A stretch of DNA of 25,443 nucleotides from a virus. The stretch spans positions 1 to 25,443 of IMG/VR virus record IMGVR_UViG_3300025818_000164. One strand, written 5' to 3'. Numbering within the stretch: position 1 is the first letter of the stretch; every line of letters starts with the position of its first letter. A model generated the notes under the pieces. The model saw only the letters and a program-made list of their open reading frames with translations, had not been told where the DNA came from and made no database searches. A program made the position numbers and the translations under genes. Positions 1 through 6,781 of the stretch are shown here, piece by piece.

Positions 1-128
1 CAGGCCACCCACCTCGCCTCCCCGCAGGCGACCCGGCTACCGCCACCAAGAACCAGGGTCCCCCGAAGACCCTGGAAGAGGCCCGTGCCCGTGCAGAAGA
101 GCGCTTCCGAGCCACGTACGGCAACTAA
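1..128 (+). CDS. C-terminal end of a probable capsid scaffold protein (partial)
   Basis: This is an open frame entering from the left edge. Codons begin at position 3 and the TAA stop is at 126-128. The visible 41 residues start with a Pro/Ala/Gly-rich stretch and end in a charged helix rich in Glu, Arg and Ala (TLEEARARAEERF). A charged helical C-terminus directly before the major capsid gene is typical of phage scaffolding proteins, whose C-terminal helix binds coat subunits during procapsid assembly. A strong terminator follows. The scaffold call rests on gene order and composition only; a capsid protease-scaffold fusion or another head protein is possible. That a real gene ends here is well supported by the terminator. 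Confidence 0.6.
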   Translation, partial: GHPPRLPAGDPATATKNQGPPKTLEEARARAEERFRATYGN

Positions 129-151
129 TAGCAGCCCTGCATAGCACGACG

Positions 152-179
152 AAAGGCCGCCCTACGGGGCGGTCTTTCT
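152..179 (+). terminator. Rho-independent terminator after the scaffold-like gene
   Basis: An 11-bp stem (152-162 with 167-177, one G-U pair) closes on a TACG loop. The A-rich 5' foot and T-rich 3' foot (TCTTTCT) give a classical intrinsic terminator. It lies 24 bases after the stop codon and just ahead of the promoter-like site at 186-194, so it separates the upstream head genes from the capsid transcript. Confidence 0.8.
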
Positions 180-185
180 GTTTGT

Positions 186-194
186 GCTACGATA
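186..194 (+). promoter_or_regulatory. Candidate extended -10 promoter for the major capsid gene
   Basis: TGCTACGAT matches the extended -10 pattern TGNTANNNT and sits immediately after the terminator. No convincing -35 box is visible. A transcript starting about 7 bases downstream would carry a leader of roughly 115 bases before the capsid ATG at 316. The leader has a small hairpin near 282-294 and a Shine-Dalgarno-like AGAGGAAAG at 300-308. The rest of the gap from 129 to 315 shows no gene. Confidence 0.4.
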
Positions 195-315
195 GACGTC
201 ATAGGCGCAGCGGCTGGCCCAACGCTCCTAGTGCAGCAGACGGGACTGGATCCTTGAAGCTCCCCAACCCAAACCAAACCTACGCCCTACGAGGGCAGAA
301 AGAGGAAAGACCATC

Positions 316-1569
316 ATGGCTCTTGACTTTTCCGCAGCCTCGGCTGCACTCAAGGAAGATTACCAGCCCGCTATTCGTGAACAGCTGAACCAGAACATCA
401 TGCTTCTGGCGCAGGTGGAGACGAACACTGCGGACGTTGAAGGTGAAGAGGCGGTCCTGTCGCTTCACACCGGACGTAACTCGGGCGTTGGCGCTCGCGC
501 CGAGTCCGGCACTCTCCCCACCGCTGGTCAGCAGGCTTACACCAAGGCTCGCATCCCGGTGAAGTTCAACTACGGTCGCATTCAGGTGACCGGCCCGATC
601 ATCGAAGGCATGAAGTCGGACCGCGGTTCGTTCACCCGTGCCATCGACTCGGAGTCGAAGGGGATCGTTGCCGACCTCAAGCGTGACGTCAACCGTCAGT
701 GCTACACCCCGTCGACCGGCATCATCGGTACCGCTGTTACCGTCGTGACCGGCGCTTCGGGCACCATCGTGTTCGGCACCGAGGCTGAGGCCCGTCGTCT
801 TGAGGTCGGCATGCTTGTCGACATCTACGACGGCGACTACGCTTCGGACGACACCGGCGTTGAGGTTACCGGCGTGAACGTCAGCACCAAGACTGTCACC
901 TTCGACAACCTTGATGCTGCGGTCGACGCTGGCGACTGGATCGTGCGTGCGGGTGTTGTTCCGGTTGCCATCAGCTCAAAGGCTACCGAGGACTCCGCCA
1001 ACGAGATCCACGGTCTGGAAGACATCATCAACGATGGCTCCAGCACCGCCGGTCACTCGGGCGGCATTGCCAGCCCGTGGCTCCACGGCATCGATGGCAG
1101 CTCGACCACGATCTGGTCTTCGTATCAGAACGCCGTCGGCGCTGCTCCGACCGACTCGGTCTTTGAGGAAGCGATGGACGAGGTTTACCTCGACAGCGGT
1201 CAAGACGTTGACCTCATCGTCACCTCTCACAAGGCCAGCCGGGCGTTCGCTGCGACGCAGAAGTCGCAGAAGCGTTACATGAACAACCTGGATCTCCAGG
1301 GCGGCTTCAAGGCGCTTAGCGTCCAGACCGGCCGTGGCGAGGTTGCGCTCTACCCCGAGCGTGACTGCCTTGACGACGTGGCGTTCCTGCTCAGCACCGA
1401 GAACGTCATTCAGTGGGTCATGAGCGACTGGTCGTTCATGGACCGTGACGGTTCGGTGCTCAGCCGTGTGGCGAACACCGATGCCTACGAGGCCACGCTG
1501 TACAAGTACCACGAGCTTGGTACCGACAAGCGTAACGCCCACGGCAAGCTGACCGGCCTGACCGTCTGA
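316..1569 (+). CDS. Major capsid protein (HK97-type fold likely)
   Basis: This 417-residue protein probably forms the shell of the head. The N-terminus (MALDFSAASAALKEDYQPAI) is followed by a segment resembling an N-arm and E-loop (about residues 25-100). Next comes a beta-rich stretch with many Val, Thr and Asp residues (about 140-215) that looks like an inserted surface domain. The C-terminal half contains VDLIVTSHKASRAFAATQK and other pieces expected of the P and A domains of this fold. The length fits phage capsid proteins. The start has a good ribosome site (AGAGGAAAG, 7 bases upstream). High-expression placement agrees: own promoter-like site, terminator upstream and hairpin downstream. 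The alternative is another HK97-fold shell protein such as a coat of the P22/SU10 class; that it is the main coat is fairly sure. Confidence 0.85.
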   Translation: MALDFSAASAALKEDYQPAIREQLNQNIMLLAQVETNTADVEGEEAVLSLHTGRNSGVGARAESGTLPTAGQQAYTKARIPVKFNYGRIQVTGPIIEGMKSDRGSFTRAIDSESKGIVADLKRDVNRQCYTPSTGIIGTAVTVVTGASGTIVFGTEAEARRLEVGMLVDIYDGDYASDDTGVEVTGVNVSTKTVTFDNLDAAVDAGDWIVRAGVVPVAISSKATEDSANEIHGLEDIINDGSSTAGHSGGIASPWLHGIDGSSTTIWSSYQNAVGAAPTDSVFEEAMDEVYLDSGQDVDLIVTSHKASRAFAATQKSQKRYMNNLDLQGGFKALSVQTGRGEVALYPERDCLDDVAFLLSTENVIQWVMSDWSFMDRDGSVLSRVANTDAYEATLYKYHELGTDKRNAHGKLTGLTV

Positions 1570-1580
1570 TCCTGATTCGT

Positions 1581-1602
1581 GGCGGGGGCTTCGGCCCCCG
1601 CC
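1581..1602 (+). terminator. UUCG-loop hairpin after the capsid gene
   Basis: A perfect 9-bp GC stem (1581-1589 with 1594-1602) closes on a TTCG tetraloop, 11 bases after the capsid stop. No T-tract follows, so it may act as a partial terminator or protect the 3' end of the capsid mRNA rather than stop transcription fully. The next gene has a strong Shine-Dalgarno (AAAGGAGG, 1618-1625) and can be read from the same transcript. Confidence 0.55.
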
Positions 1603-1630
1603 CGGGTCCCGACCCCGAAAGGAGGGCCGC

Positions 1631-1957
1631 ATGGCTCTCACAATCACCAAGTCAGCAGCAGGCGTTATGGGCGACAAGCGGTACTTCATCGGTACCGTGG
1701 CGTTCGACTCCTCGTACCCCACGGGTGGTGAGGCTATTGCGGTCTCCGACCTTGAAGGGTTCGAGGTCCAGATTGACGCACTAATCATCAACGCTCAGTC
1801 GTCGCTCGTGCCGACGAAGGTTGTCTCGTACGACCCGTCGACCAGCAAGCTGGTTATCAACGTCGAAGACGGCACCTCGGGCATCAGCGCTGAAGCGGCT
1901 AACGCTTCGGACCAGTCCGGCGTTGTCGACGTGCAGTTCCTCGCTTTCGGCGAGTGA
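1631..1957 (+). CDS. Small virion protein, possible capsid decoration/cement protein
   Basis: This 108-residue protein begins MALTITKSAAGVMGDKRYF and contains the segment TVAFDSSYPTGGEAI (near residues 24-38). I recall that pattern from short beta-rich proteins encoded right after the coat gene in many podoviruses and siphoviruses. The protein is rich in Val, Ser, Thr and Asp and has no Cys, membrane segment or catalytic motif, as expected for a protein on the outside of the capsid. A very strong ribosome site (AAAGGAGGG, 1618-1626) implies high expression, fitting a protein needed in copy numbers near the coat. Decoration is inferred from position and from remembered family resemblance. A head fibre or other minor head protein is the main alternative. 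Confidence 0.65.
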   Translation: MALTITKSAAGVMGDKRYFIGTVAFDSSYPTGGEAIAVSDLEGFEVQIDALIINAQSSLVPTKVVSYDPSTSKLVINVEDGTSGISAEAANASDQSGVVDVQFLAFGE

Positions 1958-1959
1958 TC

Positions 1960-1975
1960 TGACAGCTACCTGTCA
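1960..1975. repeat. Short inverted repeat before the terminator
   Basis: TGACAG and CTGTCA form a perfect 6-bp inverted repeat around a 4-base CTAC spacer, just after the stop of the decoration-type gene and 3 bases before a 13-bp terminator stem. It could be a small hairpin adding to the terminator or a protein-binding site. Nothing else in the window repeats it by eye. Confidence 0.3.
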
Positions 1976-1978
1976 CTA

Positions 1979-2008
1979 AGAAGGCCCGGGCTTCGGCCCG
2001 GGCCTTCT
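1979..2008 (+). terminator. Strong hairpin terminator with UUCG loop
   Basis: A perfect 13-bp stem (1979-1991 with 1996-2008) with a TTCG loop ends in TTCT. The T-tract is short, but the stem is one of the strongest in the window. It separates the coat and decoration pair from the next transcript, whose extended -10 candidate starts 8 bases later. Confidence 0.7.
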
Positions 2009-2015
2009 GCCGTTG

Positions 2016-2024
2016 TGGTAGCAT
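2016..2024 (+). promoter_or_regulatory. Extended -10 box for a leaderless transcript of the 2032 gene
   Basis: TGGTAGCAT fits TGNTANNNT. The hexamer ends 7 bases before the ATG at 2032, so transcription would begin at about that codon. This favours the 2032 start over the in-frame ATG at 2023, which lies inside the promoter box. No Shine-Dalgarno precedes either ATG. Confidence 0.45.
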
Positions 2025-2031
2025 GAACGCC

Positions 2032-2478
2032 ATGCCCCTGAAGCCTGTATTTGACCCCCGCCAGCAGATCGCTGACCGTCTCATCCGGCCGTTGCGTGAA
2101 GGCAAACCGGAGCTGGGATGGCAGGGTGATCCGTCGCTGGTTCTCGTGTTTGAGCGCATCTCGAACCGGTGGGAGTTGTGGCGGCACGAGCCGCTGCAAG
2201 GCGAACCGGATCGTCACATTATGGTCGCTAAGGGCCCGGTGGGGCAGGACTTGAACGAGGATGCGGTCAACTTGTTGATTATGCGGCTGCGGGATGCGGA
2301 CACGCACCGGGGCGGTAACAGTGCCGAGTCGATCGTTGAGAACGCTATTGCGCACAACGACCGGTTGACGAAGAACGCTAACGCTAAGGCAGCGGACGCC
2401 ATTGCTGAGCCTTTGGCTAAGTTCTATCACGAGGCAGGCAAGGCTCTAGGCGTTACGCAGACTACGTTCGGGTTCTAG
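2032..2478 (+). CDS. Hypothetical virion-block protein
   Basis: I do not recognise this 148-residue protein. It starts MPLKPVFDPRQQIADRL. The middle is charged and Trp-containing (RWELWRHEPL), and the C-terminal third is an Ala/Asn/Lys-rich helix (NAKAADAIAEPLAKFYHEAG). It has no membrane segment, signal peptide or Cys motif. It lies between the coat/decoration pair and the head-tail adaptor, in its own transcription unit, so a minor head or head-completion role is plausible but unproven. The start at 2032 was preferred because the extended -10 at 2016-2024 would produce a transcript beginning there. Starting at 2023 adds only three residues (MNA). Confidence 0.7.
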   Translation: MPLKPVFDPRQQIADRLIRPLREGKPELGWQGDPSLVLVFERISNRWELWRHEPLQGEPDRHIMVAKGPVGQDLNEDAVNLLIMRLRDADTHRGGNSAESIVENAIAHNDRLTKNANAKAADAIAEPLAKFYHEAGKALGVTQTTFGF

Positions 2479-2479
2479 G

Positions 2480-2488
2480 TGCTAGACT
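2480..2488 (+). promoter_or_regulatory. Extended -10 box for a leaderless adaptor transcript
   Basis: TGCTAGACT fits TGNTANNNT. The hexamer ends 6 bases before the ATG at 2495, the spacing expected when transcription starts at the first base of the start codon. No Shine-Dalgarno lies upstream of that ATG, which supports leaderless expression. The box begins 2 bases after the upstream TAG stop. Confidence 0.5.
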
Positions 2489-2494
2489 CGTAGC

Positions 2495-3112
2495 ATGGCT
2501 ACGCAGCTCTCCGAAATCCGCACCGAGATCCTTGAAACGGCCGGGCTGGCGTCCGACGACTCCCGCTTCCCGGACGCTACTATGAACCGCATCGTCAACC
2601 GGGCGCTGCGGGCAATCAACGCTGAACGTGATTGGCCGTGGAACCAGCGGCAAACGAACCTAACGACCACCGCTAACGTCCAGTACACCAACTTTCCTAC
2701 CCAGCTGTCTAAGGTGCTGCGGCTGGAAATCGAAGGCCGTAACTTGCAGCAGGTGACCCCGCAGGAAGGCGGCACCTACTCGCAGTTGACCGGCGAGCCG
2801 CACGTTTACTGGGTTGAGCACGACAAGATCCACTGGGGCCCGGTCCCCGACGGTGCGTACACGGTGTACTGCGCCTACCACGGCTACGAAGACGCCCTGT
2901 CTGCCGACGGCGACACCCCGAACCTTCCCGACCGGTACATTGACTGGCTTGTTCAGACCGCTCTGGTCCAAATTTCTCAACGTATCCGAGACACCGACCT
3001 GTACTCGATGGCTGACCGTGAACGTCGTGCCTGGTCCCGTAAAGCCGCCGACGACGCCCGCAGGTCCGCTGCATCATCAAAGGTGAAGTCACGAGACGAT
3101 TGGTGGATCTGA
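2495..3112 (+). CDS. Head-tail adaptor (connector) protein
   Basis: This 205-residue protein probably forms the ring below the portal that joins head and tail. The N-terminal half has the layout typical of this group: a helix (LSEIRTEILETAGL), a short loop with DSRFPDATMNRIVNRALRAI, then INAERDWPWNQRQ. After that come beta strands and a second helical region near residues 145-190 (LPDRYIDWLVQTALVQISQRI). The pattern of an LPDxxxNRxxNxALRxIxxExDW segment is what I associate with HK97 gp6-like or SU10-type adaptors and T7 gp11-like tail tube A proteins. The stop at 3110-3112 is followed directly by the ATG of the next gene at 3114, so the two are co-translated. A tail-tube role is the alternative. 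Confidence 0.7.
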   Translation: MATQLSEIRTEILETAGLASDDSRFPDATMNRIVNRALRAINAERDWPWNQRQTNLTTTANVQYTNFPTQLSKVLRLEIEGRNLQQVTPQEGGTYSQLTGEPHVYWVEHDKIHWGPVPDGAYTVYCAYHGYEDALSADGDTPNLPDRYIDWLVQTALVQISQRIRDTDLYSMADRERRAWSRKAADDARRSAASSKVKSRDDWWI

Positions 3113-3113
3113 C

Positions 3114-4721
3114 ATGAAACGCTCCGTGCGCACGTACTCGGAGTGGCGTCAGGGTTCATCGGCTTCGGCCGATCCAGGCAGCTCCGAATACAACAGCGAG
3201 AACGCTCAGGTTTACGAGAACGGCAGTCTTGGGCCTCGACCGGGTTGGAAAGCTATTTCTGACTCGGCGGGGACCCGTGTCTTTGACCCGGCAACCGACT
3301 CGCTGCTGGGCCTGAGCTGGTATCAAGAAACGGACGCCGCCGAATATCTGGCGGTCGTGTTCGACGATGCCGGTACCGCCAAGTTTGACACGCTGCCGTT
3401 AGCGTCCCCGACGTGGGCTGCCGGTCAAACCCTGACCGACCTGGCAACCGGCGCAGACAACCTGTACCCGCCAAACTACGACGACACCGCCAAGGTTCTG
3501 ACCTCGTTCGACGGGTCGATCCTGTCCGCCCTCGGCCCTCATCTGCTGTTCGCCACGGCCAGCTCGATCGGCACCGTCGCAGCGATCACTACCGCCGACG
3601 GTGACGCCCGATCGGTGACCGTCAACCGAGAACGAGCCTACTACTGGGGCATCAACGCCCGCCCCGGACGTATCTACTACTCCAACGCCGCCGACTTCTC
3701 GACGGTAGAAGCAACGTCGTCGTTTGACACGAACGCCGACGTTGACTCCTATGCCGGTGCTCCGACGGGTGCGTGGTCCGTAAAGAACGCTCTGCTGATC
3801 GCCTGCAAAGACAACCGGTGGCTTGTCCTGACCGGCGCCTCGCCCGATACCGGCTCGCTCAAAGAGCTAGGGCAAGACGTTGCCCCTATCCACGGCACCG
3901 CTACGATCGTAGACAACCAGCTGTGGTTCCTGTCCCCGACGGGCCACGGTCTCGTGGTCGCCACCCCAAGCTTTGTTGAGTCAGAAACGCTGCGGCATAT
4001 GTCGCCGTTGGCGTACCCGGGATCGAGTCTTGCCCGCCCGAACAACTCGTTCATGCCGCAGTCGGCGGTGGGTGACGACATCAACGGCAACCTGATGCTG
4101 CCGGGCCGGTTGACTGGAGATAACGACGAGATCGTTGCGGTCGAGCGAGTCAACGAAGTGTTCAACCTGTCTCGCTGGGACACCGACACTGCCCCGCAAG
4201 ACATCGTGTTCTCGGGCGGGCGACCCAACGAAATGTACGCTGCTGCGGACCTTGGCACGTCGTGGGCGTTCTACAGCCGAGATCACACCCTGAACCGTCC
4301 AGCTAACTCCGGCGACAGCAAGTCGGTGTCGTTGGCAAACGAAGCCAACACTGCTTCCGGCACGGACGTGGTCGTTGATCTCGGTGAGGTGTCTGCCCCG
4401 GGCGGCAAAATCGTTCGACCGATCAAGGTCGTGCTCGACATCGACTACTGGAAGGGCGGCAACTACTCTGCACCGGAGTTGGCTGTAGACGCAACGGTGC
4501 TTGGCACGGAATCCACCACCCCGGAGGATTCGATTGTTCAGCAAACGGTCACGACGACCGGTTGGGCTGACACGTCCGGCGACTCCCCGTACAAACGTCG
4601 AGTTCCCGTGGCGTTGCCAAACACACAGTTCGGCACCAAGTTCCGGATCCGGCTCACGTACGACAACATTGCCCTAGACAGTGTGCAGGTGTACTACGAC
4701 GAGCAGGATGACCCCAGATGA
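3114..4721 (+). CDS. Probable tail nozzle/stopper protein
   Basis: This 535-residue protein is beta-rich with few helices. The N-terminus reads MKRSVRTYSEWRQGSSASAD and continues with a region (NGSLGPRPGWKAI) I associate with the start of podoviral tail-tube B or nozzle proteins that fold as beta-propellers. Repeated short strands rich in Trp, Tyr, Asp and Gly run from about residue 40 to 350. A separate beta domain occupies the last 140 residues, from the VVVDLGEVSAPGGKIV segment onward. It begins one base after the adaptor stop and ends in a 4-base ATGA overlap with the fibre gene, so adaptor, nozzle and fibre are made together. The function is inferred from order and fold type; a receptor-binding or hub protein is possible. 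Confidence 0.55.
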   Translation: MKRSVRTYSEWRQGSSASADPGSSEYNSENAQVYENGSLGPRPGWKAISDSAGTRVFDPATDSLLGLSWYQETDAAEYLAVVFDDAGTAKFDTLPLASPTWAAGQTLTDLATGADNLYPPNYDDTAKVLTSFDGSILSALGPHLLFATASSIGTVAAITTADGDARSVTVNRERAYYWGINARPGRIYYSNAADFSTVEATSSFDTNADVDSYAGAPTGAWSVKNALLIACKDNRWLVLTGASPDTGSLKELGQDVAPIHGTATIVDNQLWFLSPTGHGLVVATPSFVESETLRHMSPLAYPGSSLARPNNSFMPQSAVGDDINGNLMLPGRLTGDNDEIVAVERVNEVFNLSRWDTDTAPQDIVFSGGRPNEMYAAADLGTSWAFYSRDHTLNRPANSGDSKSVSLANEANTASGTDVVVDLGEVSAPGGKIVRPIKVVLDIDYWKGGNYSAPELAVDATVLGTESTTPEDSIVQQTVTTTGWADTSGDSPYKRRVPVALPNTQFGTKFRIRLTYDNIALDSVQVYYDEQDDPR

Positions 4722-6613
4722 GCGGGCGCACATTCACGTATCAGGGCAACTACGACGACTTCGTCCGCTACCTGCTTCCTGACGTTGAAATGTCAGATCG
4801 GCGTAAGTCGGTCGGCATTGGCGACAGCATGCTTCGTGAGGTCGAAGAGTTCTTGAACCGGTTCGTGGTGACCGCCGTCAACGACGCTGGTGACATCATC
4901 TTTGACGCCGCAGGTTCGTACACGTTCCAGGGCGACGTGATTATCGGTGGCGAGCTTCAGTCCAGCAACTGGGTTGATGACACGGTCGGGTGGCAGTTGC
5001 GGTCCGACGGCACGTTCGAGTTCAACAGTTCCGGCGATGTCCGGGGCGATTTGGGCGTGCACGGCGACATGACGATGTTTACCGGCGGCGCTATGAAGAC
5101 GAACGCTTCTGGTTTGCGTGCGGAGATTTCGGAAGCTACGACCTCGACGTCGATCGTTGGTGGTTCTGCGGACTTTGCCGGTGTTGACTTGTTTACGGGT
5201 GACGCTGGGGAGCTAGAGCCCGGCTTGTTGGGCGTGTCGAACAGTGCTGCCGGGTACTCTACGGTGGTGCTTGCTGGTGCTGATCTGGCTGGCGCTGCTC
5301 AGCGGTCTTACGTGTACTTTAGTTCTACTACTGCTGGTAATACTGAGACTCGGTTGAGCGATCCGTCCCGGACGTATTTGACGGCCGGTAGTTCTTCGGT
5401 TGACATCAACCAGACCGGCATAAACGTCAATGTTGCTGACGGAGATTTGGACCTCGCTGTAAAGAACCTTCCTTCCGGCAGTTATCAGGACAAGATCAAC
5501 TTGGCGGAGGATCTGTTCAAGGTCACGTTGAGCAATGCTGAGCGGATGCGGTTGGACACTACTGGGCTTGGTATCGGCACGAACGCTCCCGCTGTTCCTT
5601 TGCATGTTGCTAGTTCCGACCCGGAAATGCTTCGGCTGCAACTAAACGACACGTCGGTTGCTGGCGGCTACATCGGGTTCCATCACAACAGCGGACGCAT
5701 CGGGTACATCGGGTTTCCCGACAACGATGATCTTCACATCAAGAATGAAGACTCGGATGGCCTGATCTACTTCAGCACGAACAACACGACTCGGATGGCG
5801 ATCGAAGCTGGCGGTCAGGTCGGTATCGGCACGTCCACACCGAGCTCCCAGCTGCACGTCAACGCAGGCACCGTGAACAACGTAGCTTCGTTTGAGTCGA
5901 CCGATGCCGGTGCGATCATCAGCGTCATGGACAACTCAACGACGGGCAGCGCCTACGTCGGCATCCGTGCCGACGGCAACGATCTTAGTCTTCGTGCGGG
6001 TAACTCTAACCGAGTAAGGATTGTCTCTAGCGGTCAAACAAGATTCACCGATGGCAGCATCTCAGATCTTGGAACTTCGTTCGCCAGCGACACCGACACG
6101 GGCACGTATCTACACTCCACAAATATGTTCGGCGTGGCTGCTGGAGGAAACCCAACGATCGTCGGCACCTCGACTGGCGTGGCAATCAACAACTCGACAG
6201 CCTCAACTTCGGGCACCCGATGCAACCTCGTTAGCGCTTCGGTCGGCGGCGTCTCCATGCTCGCCCTTCGGAAGCACACGTCGCTGCGCCAGCACAAGTC
6301 AGACATCGTGGATTTCAATCTGACCGACGAGCAGTTCATGGCGATCCAGCCTCGGTCGTTTATCTGGAACGGCCAATACATCGGACCGAACGGCGAGTTC
6401 GGAACGACGACCGGCGACGACGTCGACAACATCATTCCAGAAGGATCGCACCTCATGCGCCGTAGCGGGTTCATCGTGGAAGAACTTGCCGAGGTTGACC
6501 TGCATCTCGTCGGAGACGACGCCGTCGACTTTGATGGGGTCACTGCGGCCCTCGTAGCGCAAGTACAAAAGCTACAGCGCCGCATTGACAGTCTTGAGTC
6601 AGCTCATACGTGA
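4718..6613 (+). CDS. Tail fibre with C-terminal intramolecular chaperone (peptidase S74)
   Basis: This 631-residue fibre probably binds the host surface. The N-terminal part (1-60) should attach to the tail. A WQLRSDGTFEFNSSGDVRG segment follows, a style common at the shaft start of phage fibres. The shaft is beta-rich with two GIGT-x-x-P-x-x-x-LHV units at residues 285 and 369. From about residue 515 the sequence looks like an S74 chaperone: S522 and K527 have the Ser-x4-Lys spacing of the self-cleavage dyad (TSLRQHKSD), and the end is a coiled coil (AALVAQVQKLQRRIDSLE). In that family the chaperone drives trimer folding and is then cut off just before the Ser. The gene starts inside the nozzle stop (ATGA). 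Confidence 0.8.
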   Translation: MSGRTFTYQGNYDDFVRYLLPDVEMSDRRKSVGIGDSMLREVEEFLNRFVVTAVNDAGDIIFDAAGSYTFQGDVIIGGELQSSNWVDDTVGWQLRSDGTFEFNSSGDVRGDLGVHGDMTMFTGGAMKTNASGLRAEISEATTSTSIVGGSADFAGVDLFTGDAGELEPGLLGVSNSAAGYSTVVLAGADLAGAAQRSYVYFSSTTAGNTETRLSDPSRTYLTAGSSSVDINQTGINVNVADGDLDLAVKNLPSGSYQDKINLAEDLFKVTLSNAERMRLDTTGLGIGTNAPAVPLHVASSDPEMLRLQLNDTSVAGGYIGFHHNSGRIGYIGFPDNDDLHIKNEDSDGLIYFSTNNTTRMAIEAGGQVGIGTSTPSSQLHVNAGTVNNVASFESTDAGAIISVMDNSTTGSAYVGIRADGNDLSLRAGNSNRVRIVSSGQTRFTDGSISDLGTSFASDTDTGTYLHSTNMFGVAAGGNPTIVGTSTGVAINNSTASTSGTRCNLVSASVGGVSMLALRKHTSLRQHKSDIVDFNLTDEQFMAIQPRSFIWNGQYIGPNGEFGTTTGDDVDNIIPEGSHLMRRSGFIVEELAEVDLHLVGDDAVDFDGVTAALVAQVQKLQRRIDSLESAHT

Positions 6614-6619
6614 TAAGCT
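6611..6619 (+). promoter_or_regulatory. Extended -10 box overlapping the fibre stop codon
   Basis: TGATAAGCT fits TGNTANNNT, and its first three bases are the fibre stop codon. The hexamer ends 6 bases before the ATG at 6626, so the transcript would be leaderless. A TTGACA occurs at 6585-6590 but is 23 bases from the -10, too far for a standard -35. Confidence 0.5.
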
Positions 6620-6625
6620 GTGCGC

Positions 6626-6778
6626 ATGAATGAATCAGCCCCCTTGACCTTTACCGACGAACAACTAGTCGCCGCTCTTCGAGTGGGCCCAGAGTCACTT
6701 ATGGCTCAGGTTTCGATTATCGCAATGCAAATGGAGCTGGCGCAGCGTCGAGCTGCCGACAACAACGAGGAAGACTGA
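6626..6778 (+). CDS. 50-residue protein of unknown function
   Basis: This short frame encodes 50 residues beginning MNESAPLTFTDEQLVAALRV and ending in a charged helix (MELAQRRAADNNEED). Two helices are likely (about 11-20 and 25-44), with a Met-rich middle and no Cys or membrane segment. It sits in the 168-base gap between the fibre and the SLH protein, preceded by an extended -10 at leaderless spacing. Its end contains the Shine-Dalgarno (GAGGAAGA) of the following gene. Exact fit of promoter, frame and next ribosome site argues it is real. The function is unknown; a small assembly chaperone is one guess. Confidence 0.65.
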   Translation: MNESAPLTFTDEQLVAALRVGPESLMAQVSIIAMQMELAQRRAADNNEED

Positions 6779-6781
6779 CCA

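Noticed and set aside
976-1791. 271-residue open frame on the - strand opposite the capsid gene
   Set aside because: It is low-complexity Arg/Val-rich, crosses the hairpin and two genes, and has no promoter or ribosome site.
6585-6590. TTGACA as a -35 box for the 6626 gene
   Set aside because: The spacing to the -10 is 23 bases, well outside the usual 16-19.
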